Shown here: positions 27,325-35,515 of the stretch, one piece after another | Layout of the letters: each line of letters begins with the position of its first letter | How positions within the stretch are numbered: the stretch's first letter is position 1 | Source of the DNA: Gemmatimonadota bacterium | GTDB lineage: Bacteria; Gemmatimonadota; Gemmatimonadetes; Longimicrobiales; Gaopeijiaceae | DNA: 54,258 nt | Reading direction: 5' to 3' | NCBI GenBank assembly: GCA_007124095.1 | Contig: SLFU01000155.1 | Span: 1 to 54,258, forward strand | Made by a program: the position numbers and the translations under genes | Notes under the pieces: generated by a model | What the model was told of the DNA's origin: nothing | The model's database searches: none | The model's input: the letters and a program-made list of their open reading frames with translations, nothing else

Positions 27325-28004
27325 TGCGCGGCCTCCCATTCCCTCCGGGAAAGAACGGCGTGGGCGAGGGCGAGATCTTCGGGGTGGGTGACCTTCAGGT
27401 TCCAGGGAGCTCCCTCCACCATTCGAACCCGCCCTCCATTGCGGGTGAAGACCCCAGCGTCGTCGGTCGCCCCCCAGTCCTCGCGCAGTGCGCGCTCGTA
27501 GGCTTCCAGGAGTGAGCGCCCCGGAAACGCTTGGGGAGTCTGGGCCCGCCAGAGTCCGGATCGCTCGGGTGTGGAGAGCACTACGCCCTGCCCGTCCACT
27601 CGCTTGAGGGTATCCACCACCGGCCATCCTGCCGCCGTCCCCTCCCCGGCGAAGACCCCGGCCAAGCAACGGTCGATGATCTCGTGGGTCACAAAGGGCC
27701 GCGCAGCGTCCTGCACGAGGACGACCTCCTCATCGAGCGAAAGGGCCTCGAGCGCCGCGTGGACGGAACGGGATCGAGTCGAGCCGCCTTCCACGACCCG
27801 GACTCGGGAATCCAACCCCACGAGCCAGGGGGGTGGATCGCCGGCGTCCTCGGAGGAAAGAGCCACGGCCACCCTCGTGACCCGCGGATGGTCGAGAAAC
27901 GGTCGGAGCGCGTGGAGGAGCAACGGTTCTTCCGCGAGAAGAAGAAAGGCCTTCTTCGTCCCGCCCATCCGCCGTCCAGAACCGGCGGCGGGAATCGCGA
28001 CCAT
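27321..28004 (-). CDS. ispD: 2-C-methyl-D-erythritol 4-phosphate cytidylyltransferase
   Basis: This enzyme joins CTP and MEP in the non-mevalonate isoprenoid pathway. From the ATG at 28004 it has 227 residues, the usual size. Motifs are IPAAGSGRRMGGTKKAFLLL for CTP binding, VVEGGSTRSRSVHAALE, VLVQDAARPFV, VDTLKRVDG, LWRAQTPQAFPG and TDDAGVFTRNGGRVRMVEG. A GGGGGAGG sequence lies 8 bases before this start. An earlier ATG at 28100, just after dnaB and with its own GGAGG, would add 32 poorly conserved residues and cannot be excluded. Confidence 0.94.
   Translation of the reverse strand: MVAIPAAGSGRRMGGTKKAFLLLAEEPLLLHALRPFLDHPRVTRVAVALSSEDAGDPPPWLVGLDSRVRVVEGGSTRSRSVHAALEALSLDEEVVLVQDAARPFVTHEIIDRCLAGVFAGEGTAAGWPVVDTLKRVDGQGVVLSTPERSGLWRAQTPQAFPGRSLLEAYERALREDWGATDDAGVFTRNGGRVRMVEGAPWNLKVTHPEDLALAHAVLSRREWEAAQ
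27332..27337 (-). promoter_or_regulatory. Ribosome binding site deciding the tsaC start
   Basis: GGGAGG on the minus strand, 7 bases before the GTG at 27324. The in-frame ATG at 27339 overlaps this element, so the GTG is preferred. Confidence 0.6.
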
Positions 28005-28111
28005 GACCCCCGCCTCCCCCTTCGACCCTTGACGCGGATCCACTCGGAAGCCACGTGCCACGCGCGTGCGCTCTGGAATGCTGGCATCCCCTTCGCTCAT
28101 CCCGCCTCCGC

Positions 28112-29548
28112 TCAGAAGGGCGTATCCTGGGCGCGACGGGGGCCCGCGGAGTGGGAAGCCGGACGCCCGTCCGGTTCCCGAGCGAGTTCGTCGAATCGGG
28201 TGTAGGACTTGTGAAAGTAGAGATTGACGGTCCCCGTGGGCCCATTTCTCTGCTTGCTCACGATCAGCTCCGACTTTCCCTCGAGCGATGCCCCATCCTC
28301 GTCCGTACCCGTCGAACTGTAGTACTCCGGCCGGTACAGGAACATGACGATATCGGCATCCTGTTCGATCGAGCCCGAGTCCCGAAGATCGGAAAGCTGG
28401 GGTCGATGGTCGGTCCGCTGCTCCGGGCCTCTTGAGAGCTGGGAGAGCGCGACCACCGGCACCTCGAGTTCACGAGCCAAACCCTTCAGCCCACGTGAGA
28501 TCTGGCTCACCTCCTGCTGCCGACTCTCCTGCTTCCCCGATCCGGCCATCAATTGAAGGTAATCGACGACCATCAGGCCCAGCCCGGCCTCCGCCTTCAG
28601 ACGCCGGGCCTTGGCTCTCATCTCGAGGACGGTTCCGCCCGGGGAATCATCAATCCAGATCGGAGCCGTGTTCAGCTTCGCCCCGGCCGTGCCGATCCTC
28701 TGGTAATCGGATGGTGAGAGCCGGCCCGTTCTCAGCTTCTGGGCATCCACGCGAGCCTCGGAGCAGAGGAGGCGCTGCACGAGCTGCTCCTTCGACATTT
28801 CGAGTGAAAAGAGGGCGACCGGAACCTGGTGATCGATGGCCGCATTCTGCGCCACGTTCAGGACCCAGGAAGTCTTGCCCATCGCAGGGCGAGCGGCGAC
28901 GATGACCAGATCCCCGTTCTGAAACCCGGTGGTCATGCCGTCCAGCGTCTTGAAGCCGGAGGGGATCCCGGTCAGACCTCCCTCTCCCTCCTGCATCTTC
29001 TCGATGTTCTCGAATGCCTCCCAGAGCAGGTCCTTGATCCACACGAATCCGGCGCGGTCGTGGCTCTCCGCGACTTGGAAGACCCGCTGTTCCGCCTCGT
29101 CGACCACCTCGTCGACGGTCCGCCCGCCCGGCTCATACACATCCTGGATGATGCGCGTGGAGGCATCCACAAGCCTCCGGAGAAGCGCCTTCTCGCGTAC
29201 GATCCTGGCGTGGTACTGGATGTTGGCTGCCGTGGGCACGGCGTCCAGCAACTCGGCCAGGTACTCCATCCCACCGACTCGGTCCAACTCCCCCGAGCTC
29301 GCAAGGTGGTCTCCCACCGTGACCACATCGATCGCGACCCGCCTCTCGTGGAGGTGGCGCATTGCCCGGTAGAGGATCCGGTGAGCCTCCTGGAAAAACA
29401 TCGATTCCCCGACCACATCCTCGATCCGGATCATCGCATCCACATCGATGAGGAGGCCACCCAAAACGGACACTTCGGCCTCCATCGAGAAGGGAGGGTC
29501 CCGGTCGTACCGAGCCGAGGTGCGCTGGTTGGTTTCGGAGACGGTCAC
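28112..29548 (-). CDS. dnaB: Replicative DNA helicase
   Basis: This is the hexameric 5'-3' helicase of the replication fork. From the GTG at 29548 it has 478 residues. The N-terminal helical domain has FSMEAEVSVLGGLLID, ATPase Walker A is ARPAMGKTSWVLN, and Walker B is GLMVVDYLQLM. VVALSQLSRGPEQR and DSGSIEQDADIVMFLYR are RecA-fold signatures ahead of the terminal SKQRNGPTGTVNLYFH. No intein is present. The GTG overlaps the udg stop (GTGA); an ATG at 29605 is open, but the codons between have low third-position GC and are unlikely to be coding. Confidence 0.97.
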   Translation of the reverse strand: MTVSETNQRTSARYDRDPPFSMEAEVSVLGGLLIDVDAMIRIEDVVGESMFFQEAHRILYRAMRHLHERRVAIDVVTVGDHLASSGELDRVGGMEYLAELLDAVPTAANIQYHARIVREKALLRRLVDASTRIIQDVYEPGGRTVDEVVDEAEQRVFQVAESHDRAGFVWIKDLLWEAFENIEKMQEGEGGLTGIPSGFKTLDGMTTGFQNGDLVIVAARPAMGKTSWVLNVAQNAAIDHQVPVALFSLEMSKEQLVQRLLCSEARVDAQKLRTGRLSPSDYQRIGTAGAKLNTAPIWIDDSPGGTVLEMRAKARRLKAEAGLGLMVVDYLQLMAGSGKQESRQQEVSQISRGLKGLARELEVPVVALSQLSRGPEQRTDHRPQLSDLRDSGSIEQDADIVMFLYRPEYYSSTGTDEDGASLEGKSELIVSKQRNGPTGTVNLYFHKSYTRFDELAREPDGRPASHSAGPRRAQDTPF

Positions 29549-30330
29549 GTTTGGTCCAGAAGCCGTCGGAGGAGCTGAAGATCCTCCCACGTAGCACGGG
29601 TCCATCCCGAGTTCCTGAGCAGTGCCGCAGGATGGTACGTCACGATGAGAGGGGTCCCTTCATAACTGTATATCTCGCCCCGCAGTCGTCCGAGAGGTCG
29701 GTCGTGTCCAGAGAGGAGCTTCGCGGCGAAGGTACCGACCGCCAGAATCGCCTCCGGCCGTACCAATTCAATCTGCTTCCGAAGATAGGGCGCGCAAGCT
29801 TCGATCTCGTCGGGACGCGGATTCCGATTCCCGGGGGGACGACACTTGATCACATTGCAGATGTAGACGGAGCTTCGGCGAGACAGACCGACCGATGCCA
29901 GCAAGAGGTCGAGCAGCTTTCCGGCGGCTCCGACGAAAGGGAGACCGGTCCGGTCCTCATTGGCGCCCGGCGCCTCTCCGACGACCATGACGCGAGCATC
30001 CGGCGCCCCGTCGGAGAAGACCACCTGGCTCCGGCCCTCTGCCAGCTGGCAGCGCGTGCATCCCAGGGCCAACTCCCTGACGGCGTCGTACTCGTCCGGA
30101 AGGGTTTCGGGATCGCCTCCCGGGATGGGAGGAACGTCGGGGGCCGAAGCCGCACTCGGGCCGGACTCGGCAGATCCGGACTCGGCAGATATAGTCGCGG
30201 GCCAGTCGGCCGCCCACCGGACGACGGCATCGGAGCGGAGTGACTCGAGAATCCACTCGTCCGCCTCCAGCTCCCTCCGCTGCCGGATCAGCCTCACCAG
30301 CACCGCGCGATCGATGGGGACGCGGCTCAC
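29545..30330 (-). CDS. Uracil-DNA glycosylase, family 4 (iron-sulfur type)
   Basis: This enzyme removes uracil from DNA. The protein has 261 residues; about 85 residues of variable sequence precede the domain. The glycosylase motif is GEAPGANEDRTGLPFVG, and the second active-site motif is VTYHPAALLRN. Four cysteines suited to a 4Fe-4S cluster are in GCTRCQLAEG, VIKCRPPGNRNP and IEACAPYLRKQ, which mark family 4 rather than E. coli Ung. The start overlaps the coaBC stop by 4 bases and the stop overlaps dnaB. Its place next to dnaB and downstream of dcd-type nucleotide metabolism suits DNA maintenance. Confidence 0.94.
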   Translation of the reverse strand: MSRVPIDRAVLVRLIRQRRELEADEWILESLRSDAVVRWAADWPATISAESGSAESGPSAASAPDVPPIPGGDPETLPDEYDAVRELALGCTRCQLAEGRSQVVFSDGAPDARVMVVGEAPGANEDRTGLPFVGAAGKLLDLLLASVGLSRRSSVYICNVIKCRPPGNRNPRPDEIEACAPYLRKQIELVRPEAILAVGTFAAKLLSGHDRPLGRLRGEIYSYEGTPLIVTYHPAALLRNSGWTRATWEDLQLLRRLLDQT

Positions 30331-31577
30331 CCGCCCTCACCGCGCACCGCCAACCTCGCTCCCGCTCGATCCATGATGAGCCGTGCCACCTCTCCTTTTT
30401 CCTGAAGAGGAATGCGCTCCTCTCCCCCATCGCGGTCCAGAATCAGGACCTGGTTGGTGGCAACCTCAAAGCCGGCGCCCTCCACCCCGGGATCGTTCGC
30501 CACGATCAGGTCGAAGGCCTTGGCCTCCAGCTTCCCTGCAGCCCTCTCCCGAAGCTCCTCGGTTTCGAGGGCGAATCCGATCGTGACGGATCCCTTCCTT
30601 CGCATCGCAACGGTCTCGAGAGCAATATCCGGGTTTTCAACCAACTCGATCTCGAGCTTCTCTCCCCGAGCCGATCTCTTGGTCTTCCCCGGCCGGATTT
30701 CCCTTGGGCGAAAGTCGGCCACCGCCGCGGCGAAGGCCGTGAGGTCCGCCTCAGGGATGAGGGACTCCACTTCCTCAAGCATTTCACGGGCCGTGTGCAC
30801 CCTGACCGTGTGGACCCCGACCGGGTCAGGCAGCTCAGAAGGGCCCGTGACGAGGAAAACCTCCGCTCCTCGCAGCCAGGCCTCCCGCGCCAGCGCGAAG
30901 CCCATCCGCCCCGAGGACCGGTTTCCGACGTAGCGCACCGGATCCACCGGCTCCCTCGTCGGACCCGCGGTCACGAGGACCCGTCTCCCTTCGAAGGTGG
31001 GATCACGACCGAGGAGCCGACCGGCATGGTCGACGAGCGCCTCGGGCTCGAGCATTCGGCCAGGCCCCTCCCCTTCCCCGATCGCAAGCGGGCCCACCCC
31101 CGGGCCCGCCACGTGATAACCCAGCACCTCACGGCAGTGTTCGAGGTTCCGGCGGGTCTGAGGATGGCTAAACATCCGGTCATTCATGGCCGGGGCCAGA
31201 AGGATGGGAGCCCGGGTGACCAGAAGGGTCGTCGTCAGGAGGTCGTCCGCCCTCCCCTGTGCCGCTCGCGCCACGAGATCCGCGGTGGCGGGCGCCACCA
31301 GGACGAGATCCGCTTGGTTTCCGAGCCGGATGTGGAGGGCGCTCCCCTCACCGGAGAGGAGCTCGGAATACACGCTCCGACCAGTGACCCCTTCGAAGGA
31401 CAGGGGCGCAACGAAGGAGGCGGCAGAGCGCGTCGCCACCGTATCTACGAGGGCCCCGAGCCGCGTGAGGTCTCGGGCCAACTGCACGGCCTTGTAGGCC
31501 GCGACACCACCGGTCACCCCCAGAACCACCCGGCGTCCGCGCCACGGCGGTCGGGGGATCAGAGGGCGATCCGCCAC
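30327..31577 (-). CDS. coaBC: Bifunctional phosphopantothenoylcysteine decarboxylase/phosphopantothenate-cysteine ligase
   Basis: This fused enzyme carries out two steps of coenzyme A synthesis. The protein has 416 residues. The N-terminal FMN decarboxylase domain has GVTGGVAAYKAVQLARDL, the active-site His in ALHIRLGNQADLVLVAPATA and the substrate motif PAMNDRMF. The C-terminal ligase domain begins RRVLVTAGPTREPVDPVRYV, then NRSSGRMGFALA, FAAAVADFRP and a Lys-containing PGKTKRSARG. It follows rpoZ by 3 bases and overlaps udg by 4. The order gmk-rpoZ-coaBC is widely conserved in bacteria. Confidence 0.97.
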   Translation of the reverse strand: MADRPLIPRPPWRGRRVVLGVTGGVAAYKAVQLARDLTRLGALVDTVATRSAASFVAPLSFEGVTGRSVYSELLSGEGSALHIRLGNQADLVLVAPATADLVARAAQGRADDLLTTTLLVTRAPILLAPAMNDRMFSHPQTRRNLEHCREVLGYHVAGPGVGPLAIGEGEGPGRMLEPEALVDHAGRLLGRDPTFEGRRVLVTAGPTREPVDPVRYVGNRSSGRMGFALAREAWLRGAEVFLVTGPSELPDPVGVHTVRVHTAREMLEEVESLIPEADLTAFAAAVADFRPREIRPGKTKRSARGEKLEIELVENPDIALETVAMRRKGSVTIGFALETEELRERAAGKLEAKAFDLIVANDPGVEGAGFEVATNQVLILDRDGGEERIPLQEKGEVARLIMDRAGARLAVRGEGG

Positions 31578-31580
31578 CGG

Positions 31581-31901
31581 CTACTCTCCGACTCGGCGAC
31601 GCCCCACGAGCCGGAACTCGATCTGCCCTGAAATAAGTGCGTCGACCGCCCGGGTCGTCAGCTTCTCCTCTTCACCGAGGGGCTTCAGATCCCGGGGGAG
31701 TGAGTTCAGCTCGCGGGCATACTTCGAGGCGACGAGGACGCCCAGATACTTGCTCCCTGTGCTCTTCGCGACTTCCTTCGGGGTAAATACGCGCACGTGC
31801 CACACTCCCTTCGATGATGCATCGAGGAAATCTCCCTCGACGCGATGAATGTCCAACGAACCGGTCCACCGGCTACCCACCGGCGGGATCTCGAACTCCA
31901 T
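31581..31901 (-). CDS. rpoZ: DNA-directed RNA polymerase omega subunit
   Basis: This small subunit helps fold and assemble the beta' subunit. The protein has up to 106 residues. The family part is TPKEVAKSTGSKYLGVLVAS, then KYARELNSLP and LTTRAVDALISGQIEFRLVG. About 35 residues precede it if the ATG at 31901 is used; this start overlaps gmk by 29 bases and has no clear ribosome binding site. A GTG at 31880 is another choice. The gene's place between gmk and coaBC strongly supports the identity. Confidence 0.9.
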   Translation of the reverse strand: MEFEIPPVGSRWTGSLDIHRVEGDFLDASSKGVWHVRVFTPKEVAKSTGSKYLGVLVASKYARELNSLPRDLKPLGEEEKLTTRAVDALISGQIEFRLVGRRRVGE

Positions 31902-32550
31902 CCCGCGCTACGACCCGATCGATTTCCGATCGGATCCGTTCCACCTCGCCCGGGAAATCCAGAGCCCGCCCGGGTTTGTGGCTCTCCGCTTCGACGATTG
32001 TGCGAACTCGCGCGATCGCTCGCTCGAGATCGTCGTTCACCACGATATAATCGAAGTGGACCGCTTCCTCCAGCTCCGCCCTGGCGGCGACCAGCCGGCG
32101 CCTCACCTCGTCCAGCTTCTCGGTACCCCGCTGCGTGAGACGGGTCCACAGGTGGTCCGCCGACGGAGGGAAGACGAAGATGAGCACCGCCTCCGGTACC
32201 CGGCCCCGGATCTGGCGAGCACCCTGAACGTCGATGTCCAGAATTGCGTACTCCCCTCGCTCCGCTGCCGTTTCGAGGTTCGAGCGCGGGGTCCCGTAGA
32301 GGTTTCCGTGCACCTCTGCCCACTCGACGAGCTCGCCCTCGGAAATCATGTGCTCGAACTCGTCCCGGGAAACGAAATCGTAATCCGATGCGTGTCGCTC
32401 CCCTTCCCTGGGTGTGCGGGTCGTCGCCGACACCGAGAATACGAAGTTGTGGAACCGCGCCACGAGGGCGTGCGCAATCGTGGTCTTTCCCGTTCCGCTG
32501 GGCGCGGCGAGGACCAGCGGCGAAGGGCGGAAGGGCAGGCCCGTGATCAC
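31873..32550 (-). CDS. gmk: Guanylate kinase
   Basis: This enzyme phosphorylates GMP to GDP. The protein has 225 residues. The P-loop is LAAPSGTGKTTIAHAL. GMP-binding motifs are SVSATTRTPREGERHASDYD and FVSRDEFEHMISEGELVEWA, then VHGNLYGTPRSNLETA and AILDIDVQGARQIRG. The start is a GTG at 32550 that overlaps the yicC stop (GTGA). The C-terminal part of about 20 residues after the last helix is not conserved. Confidence 0.97.
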   Translation of the reverse strand: MITGLPFRPSPLVLAAPSGTGKTTIAHALVARFHNFVFSVSATTRTPREGERHASDYDFVSRDEFEHMISEGELVEWAEVHGNLYGTPRSNLETAAERGEYAILDIDVQGARQIRGRVPEAVLIFVFPPSADHLWTRLTQRGTEKLDEVRRRLVAARAELEEAVHFDYIVVNDDLERAIARVRTIVEAESHKPGRALDFPGEVERIRSEIDRVVARDGVRDPAGG

Positions 32551-33455
32551 TCGATGTTCTCCACCTGCTCCCGCAACCGCTCGATCTCCTCCTTGAGCAC
32601 GAGAACCCGGGCAGCGACCTCCGCATCGTTGGCCTTGGCCCCAATGGTATTGGCCTCGCGCAGGAGTTCCTGTGCGATGAAGCCGAGACGCTTTCCCACT
32701 CCGGAACCCGAGCCGTTCTCGAGCGTCTCCCTGAAGATCCCCAGGTGCGAACGAAAGCGAACCACCTCTTCATGGATGTCCCATCGCTCGGCCAGGTACG
32801 CTACCTCCCGGGCCAGGCGTTCCTCATCGACCTCGAACTCCGTGTCGAGGAGCTCCCGGATGGCCTCCCGAAGCCGGTCCCTTTCTCCGATCAGCCTTTC
32901 TGGGGCTCGCCTCTCCACCTCCCCCACCTCGCTCTCCATCGCCCCAATGCGGTCGAAGAGGTCTCTCGCCATCCGGGCGCCTTCCTCCTCCCTCATCGCG
33001 ACCACTTTCCGGGCCGCCTCCGCGAGGAGGTCCCGGAGGATCCCCTCGTCGAGGTCAACAAGGCCGTCCCCGGGGTCGGCCTCCCTGAAGAGGTTCGGAA
33101 ACCAGGCGAGCACATTCAGGTCAATCCGCCCCTCCAGCTCCAACTCCTCTTGAAGTGTCCGCAGCGCGGCCAGATACCCGCGCGCCCTCTCCACATCGAT
33201 CGTCACCGGCACGGCAGGCAGGTCGGTCCCCTCCCGGATCAGGAAGAAGGTCACTCGAACATGGCCGCGCGCAAAATACTCCTTCAAGGCCCTTTCGAGC
33301 CCATTCTGATAGCGCTCGCAGGACGACGGCACCCGCATCTGCACGTTCAGGTGACGGTGGTTGACCGTGCGGACCTCGACCCTGAGCCGGCCAAAGGGAA
33401 GATCCTGCTCAGCCTCTCCGTACCCGGTCATGCTCCGAATCGGTGCGCTAGTCAT
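32547..33455 (-). CDS. YicC/YloC family endoribonuclease
   Basis: This family has been shown to include endoribonucleases involved in RNA decay. The protein has 302 residues, close to the usual 290. It starts IRSMTGYGEAEQDLPFGRL, then VEVRTVNHRHLNVQMRVPS, both family hallmarks. The C-terminal half is a long charged helical region ending in GKRLGFIAQELLREANTIGA and KANDAEVAARVLVLKEEIER, the conserved YicC/DUF1732 tail. It lies 29 bases after the TonB plug gene and overlaps gmk by 4 bases; yicC-gmk-rpoZ is a common order. Confidence 0.94.
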   Translation of the reverse strand: MTSAPIRSMTGYGEAEQDLPFGRLRVEVRTVNHRHLNVQMRVPSSCERYQNGLERALKEYFARGHVRVTFFLIREGTDLPAVPVTIDVERARGYLAALRTLQEELELEGRIDLNVLAWFPNLFREADPGDGLVDLDEGILRDLLAEAARKVVAMREEEGARMARDLFDRIGAMESEVGEVERRAPERLIGERDRLREAIRELLDTEFEVDEERLAREVAYLAERWDIHEEVVRFRSHLGIFRETLENGSGSGVGKRLGFIAQELLREANTIGAKANDAEVAARVLVLKEEIERLREQVENIE

Positions 33456-33484
33456 GGATCATCAAGGATAGCAGACTCCGATGC

Positions 33485-35515
33485 CTAGTTCCACATGGTC
33501 CAGCGGATTCCGTACATCGCCCGGGTCTGTGGGAGGACTCGGCCGGGAAAGTCCTGATTCCGGTGTCGGAGGGTGAAGTTGTCCCAGAGGAGAAAGGCCC
33601 GCACCGTCACGACCCGGACCTGGAGGCGGCCGAACCAATTCAGCTGAGAGGGGACCACGGCCAGGGCGTTCGGGTCCACCTCGTCCGCAAAGGGGATGTG
33701 CATCTGGTCGCGCCCCCTCACCCCGATGTCGAGCCATACCTCTAGATTCCCGGTCTCGAAAAAGTCATCATGGAACCGCAGCCCCGCCTCGTAGCTCTCG
33801 GACGGGAGATACCTCCAAGCCTCATCCCGGTCCCAGAACTGAACGCTCCCCTCCACGGAAAGTCCTCCGTGGAGGGGTCGCAGGGGGATACGGCCTGAAG
33901 CCTCGATTCCAGTCCTCTCACTCCCTTCGCGCACCAGTGCGCCCCGGTCCGTGGGAAGGCCCATCGGATGGAGGGAATCCGCCCGAGTCGAGAGTCTCGC
34001 CACTCCCGCAACGAGCCCCGCCCCCTGGAACTCCGCCCCAACCCGCGTGCTCGTACGATCCGTAAGGGAGACAGGGCGCGCCGTCTCCTCCCCTTCCCCA
34101 TTCATTCTTCCCTCGGGGATCCAGTAGGGAACCCCCTTCCGTCCACCCTCTATTTCACCGTAGAGGGAAACTCCGTATCTCGGCTCCGTCCATACGCGGC
34201 TGTGGAGGCTCACGGCCCGGTCCTGCCCCCAGGACTCGCTCTCCAGTGCCCCGGATACTCCGACCGCACCTGGAAGGAAGCCACCCAGTCGGAGCTCCTG
34301 GCTCCAGGACGGCCACCCCTCCCCCCACCCCCGGCGGAGCTCTCCTTCGAGCCACCATGTCTCGCGGTCCGCCGCAATTCTCAGCCCGACCTGGCTCCTC
34401 GGATCGCGGTTCACCCCCGTCACGGCCGCGGTCTCCCCCTCTTGATCGACGCCCAGCGAGGAGCGATGGAAATAGACCCCGGCCAACAGCCCGGGAGCAA
34501 CGTCGTACCGCGCTCGAAGTCCCCAGTCGGTGCGCGTCACGTCCCTGGGCTCCCAGATGTCGTCGGGTCGCCTCGAGGTCATCCTGCGGAAGTCGAGCGC
34601 CATCCCCCCTCGATCCCCCTGAAAGAGGGTGTAGCGGAACTGGGACCCGAAAGACGCTCCCGGCTCGGCCCGGGCGGTGCCCTGGGTGTCTACCCGATCG
34701 AGTGCCACGATGACGGTCCCCCCGAAGGCGGAGGGGTGCGCGAAGGTTCCTCTAAAAAGGTTCGTGTTGAGGTCCCCCGTTCCCACTTCGAGCAGGGAGT
34801 ACGGCCGCGCATCGGTCACCTGGAGGGGAGTCAGTTCGATGCGGAGGCCGGAGGGTCGGCGTTCCACACGCACCTGATCGAGCCCGGCGAGTCCGATCCG
34901 CGACAGGTCGACGACCCCGCCGTCCAGGGGCGGGAGCTCGACTCCGTCCAGGAAGATCCGAACCCGGCCCGGATCGAGTCCCGAGGCCGTCACCGCTGTG
35001 GGCTGACCGAAATCCCCCCCGCGGAGCGGAAGGATGCCCGGAACCTCCTCGAGAAGCTCGACGAGTGTCAGCGCCCGGGTTCCCAGGAGGCCCTCTCGAT
35101 CCCACTCCCACACCCCCGTACTCCACCGGGCCGGCACATGGTTCGGAATGACCGGCAGATTCCGGACGGCCACCACCCCGTCCTCGAGCAGCTCCTCGGC
35201 GGTCAGCTCGGACTGGAGCTCTTCCGGGAGGAGGGTGTCCGGGACGATCAGCCCAAGGGGAAATTCGTCCATCTGATCGAACGGTGAGATCGTGTCCGGG
35301 GGCGGAACCGTGTCCGGGGGCGGAACCGTGCCCGGGGGCGGAACCGTATCCGGCGGCACGGCCTCAGGCGCGGGAGGCCTGTCCGTGGGGGAGGGGAGGT
35401 CCTGAGCCCATTCGACCGGGGGGCCGGCTGCATTCAGTAATGCAGGCACCACGCCTACGGTTGCCAACACGAGGGAGAGCAGCGGGAGGAGGACGCGTCC
35501 GCCCAAGAAGGTCAC
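33485..35515 (-). CDS. TonB-dependent receptor plug/beta-barrel outer membrane protein
   Basis: This is a predicted outer membrane protein of unknown ligand. From the GTG at 35515 it has 676 residues. A signal peptide ([20 protein letters not shown]) is followed by a Pro/Thr-rich linker (about 41-78) made of PPPDTV repeats. A plug-like domain then runs from about TAEELLEDGVVAVRNLPVIP to SRIGLAGLDQVRVERRPSGL, and includes VRIFLDGVELPPLDGGVVDL. The rest is rich in alternating aromatic beta strands and ends RAMYGIRWTMWN. The barrel is somewhat short for a full transporter and no TonB box is obvious. The start overlaps pepA (GTGA), although the context is housekeeping. Confidence 0.8.
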   Translation of the reverse strand: MTFLGGRVLLPLLSLVLATVGVVPALLNAAGPPVEWAQDLPSPTDRPPAPEAVPPDTVPPPGTVPPPDTVPPPDTISPFDQMDEFPLGLIVPDTLLPEELQSELTAEELLEDGVVAVRNLPVIPNHVPARWSTGVWEWDREGLLGTRALTLVELLEEVPGILPLRGGDFGQPTAVTASGLDPGRVRIFLDGVELPPLDGGVVDLSRIGLAGLDQVRVERRPSGLRIELTPLQVTDARPYSLLEVGTGDLNTNLFRGTFAHPSAFGGTVIVALDRVDTQGTARAEPGASFGSQFRYTLFQGDRGGMALDFRRMTSRRPDDIWEPRDVTRTDWGLRARYDVAPGLLAGVYFHRSSLGVDQEGETAAVTGVNRDPRSQVGLRIAADRETWWLEGELRRGWGEGWPSWSQELRLGGFLPGAVGVSGALESESWGQDRAVSLHSRVWTEPRYGVSLYGEIEGGRKGVPYWIPEGRMNGEGEETARPVSLTDRTSTRVGAEFQGAGLVAGVARLSTRADSLHPMGLPTDRGALVREGSERTGIEASGRIPLRPLHGGLSVEGSVQFWDRDEAWRYLPSESYEAGLRFHDDFFETGNLEVWLDIGVRGRDQMHIPFADEVDPNALAVVPSQLNWFGRLQVRVVTVRAFLLWDNFTLRHRNQDFPGRVLPQTRAMYGIRWTMWN
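35292..35352 (-). repeat. 18-bp tandem repeat encoding PPPDTV
   Basis: On the plus strand the unit GTGTCCGGGGGCGGAACC occurs at 35292-35309 and 35310-35327, then with one change at 35328-35345, and begins a fourth, diverging copy. It encodes the Pro-rich linker of the plug protein. In-frame gain or loss of units would change linker length without a frameshift. Confidence 0.85.

Noticed and set aside
29549-29605. Upstream ATG start for dnaB at 29605
   Set aside because: The 19 extra codons have low third-position GC and lie inside udg; the GTG at 29548 overlapping the udg stop fits the local pattern.
35292-35352. Possible CRISPR array
   Set aside because: The repeats are 18 bases with no unique spacers and are in frame within the plug protein gene, so they are a coding tandem repeat.
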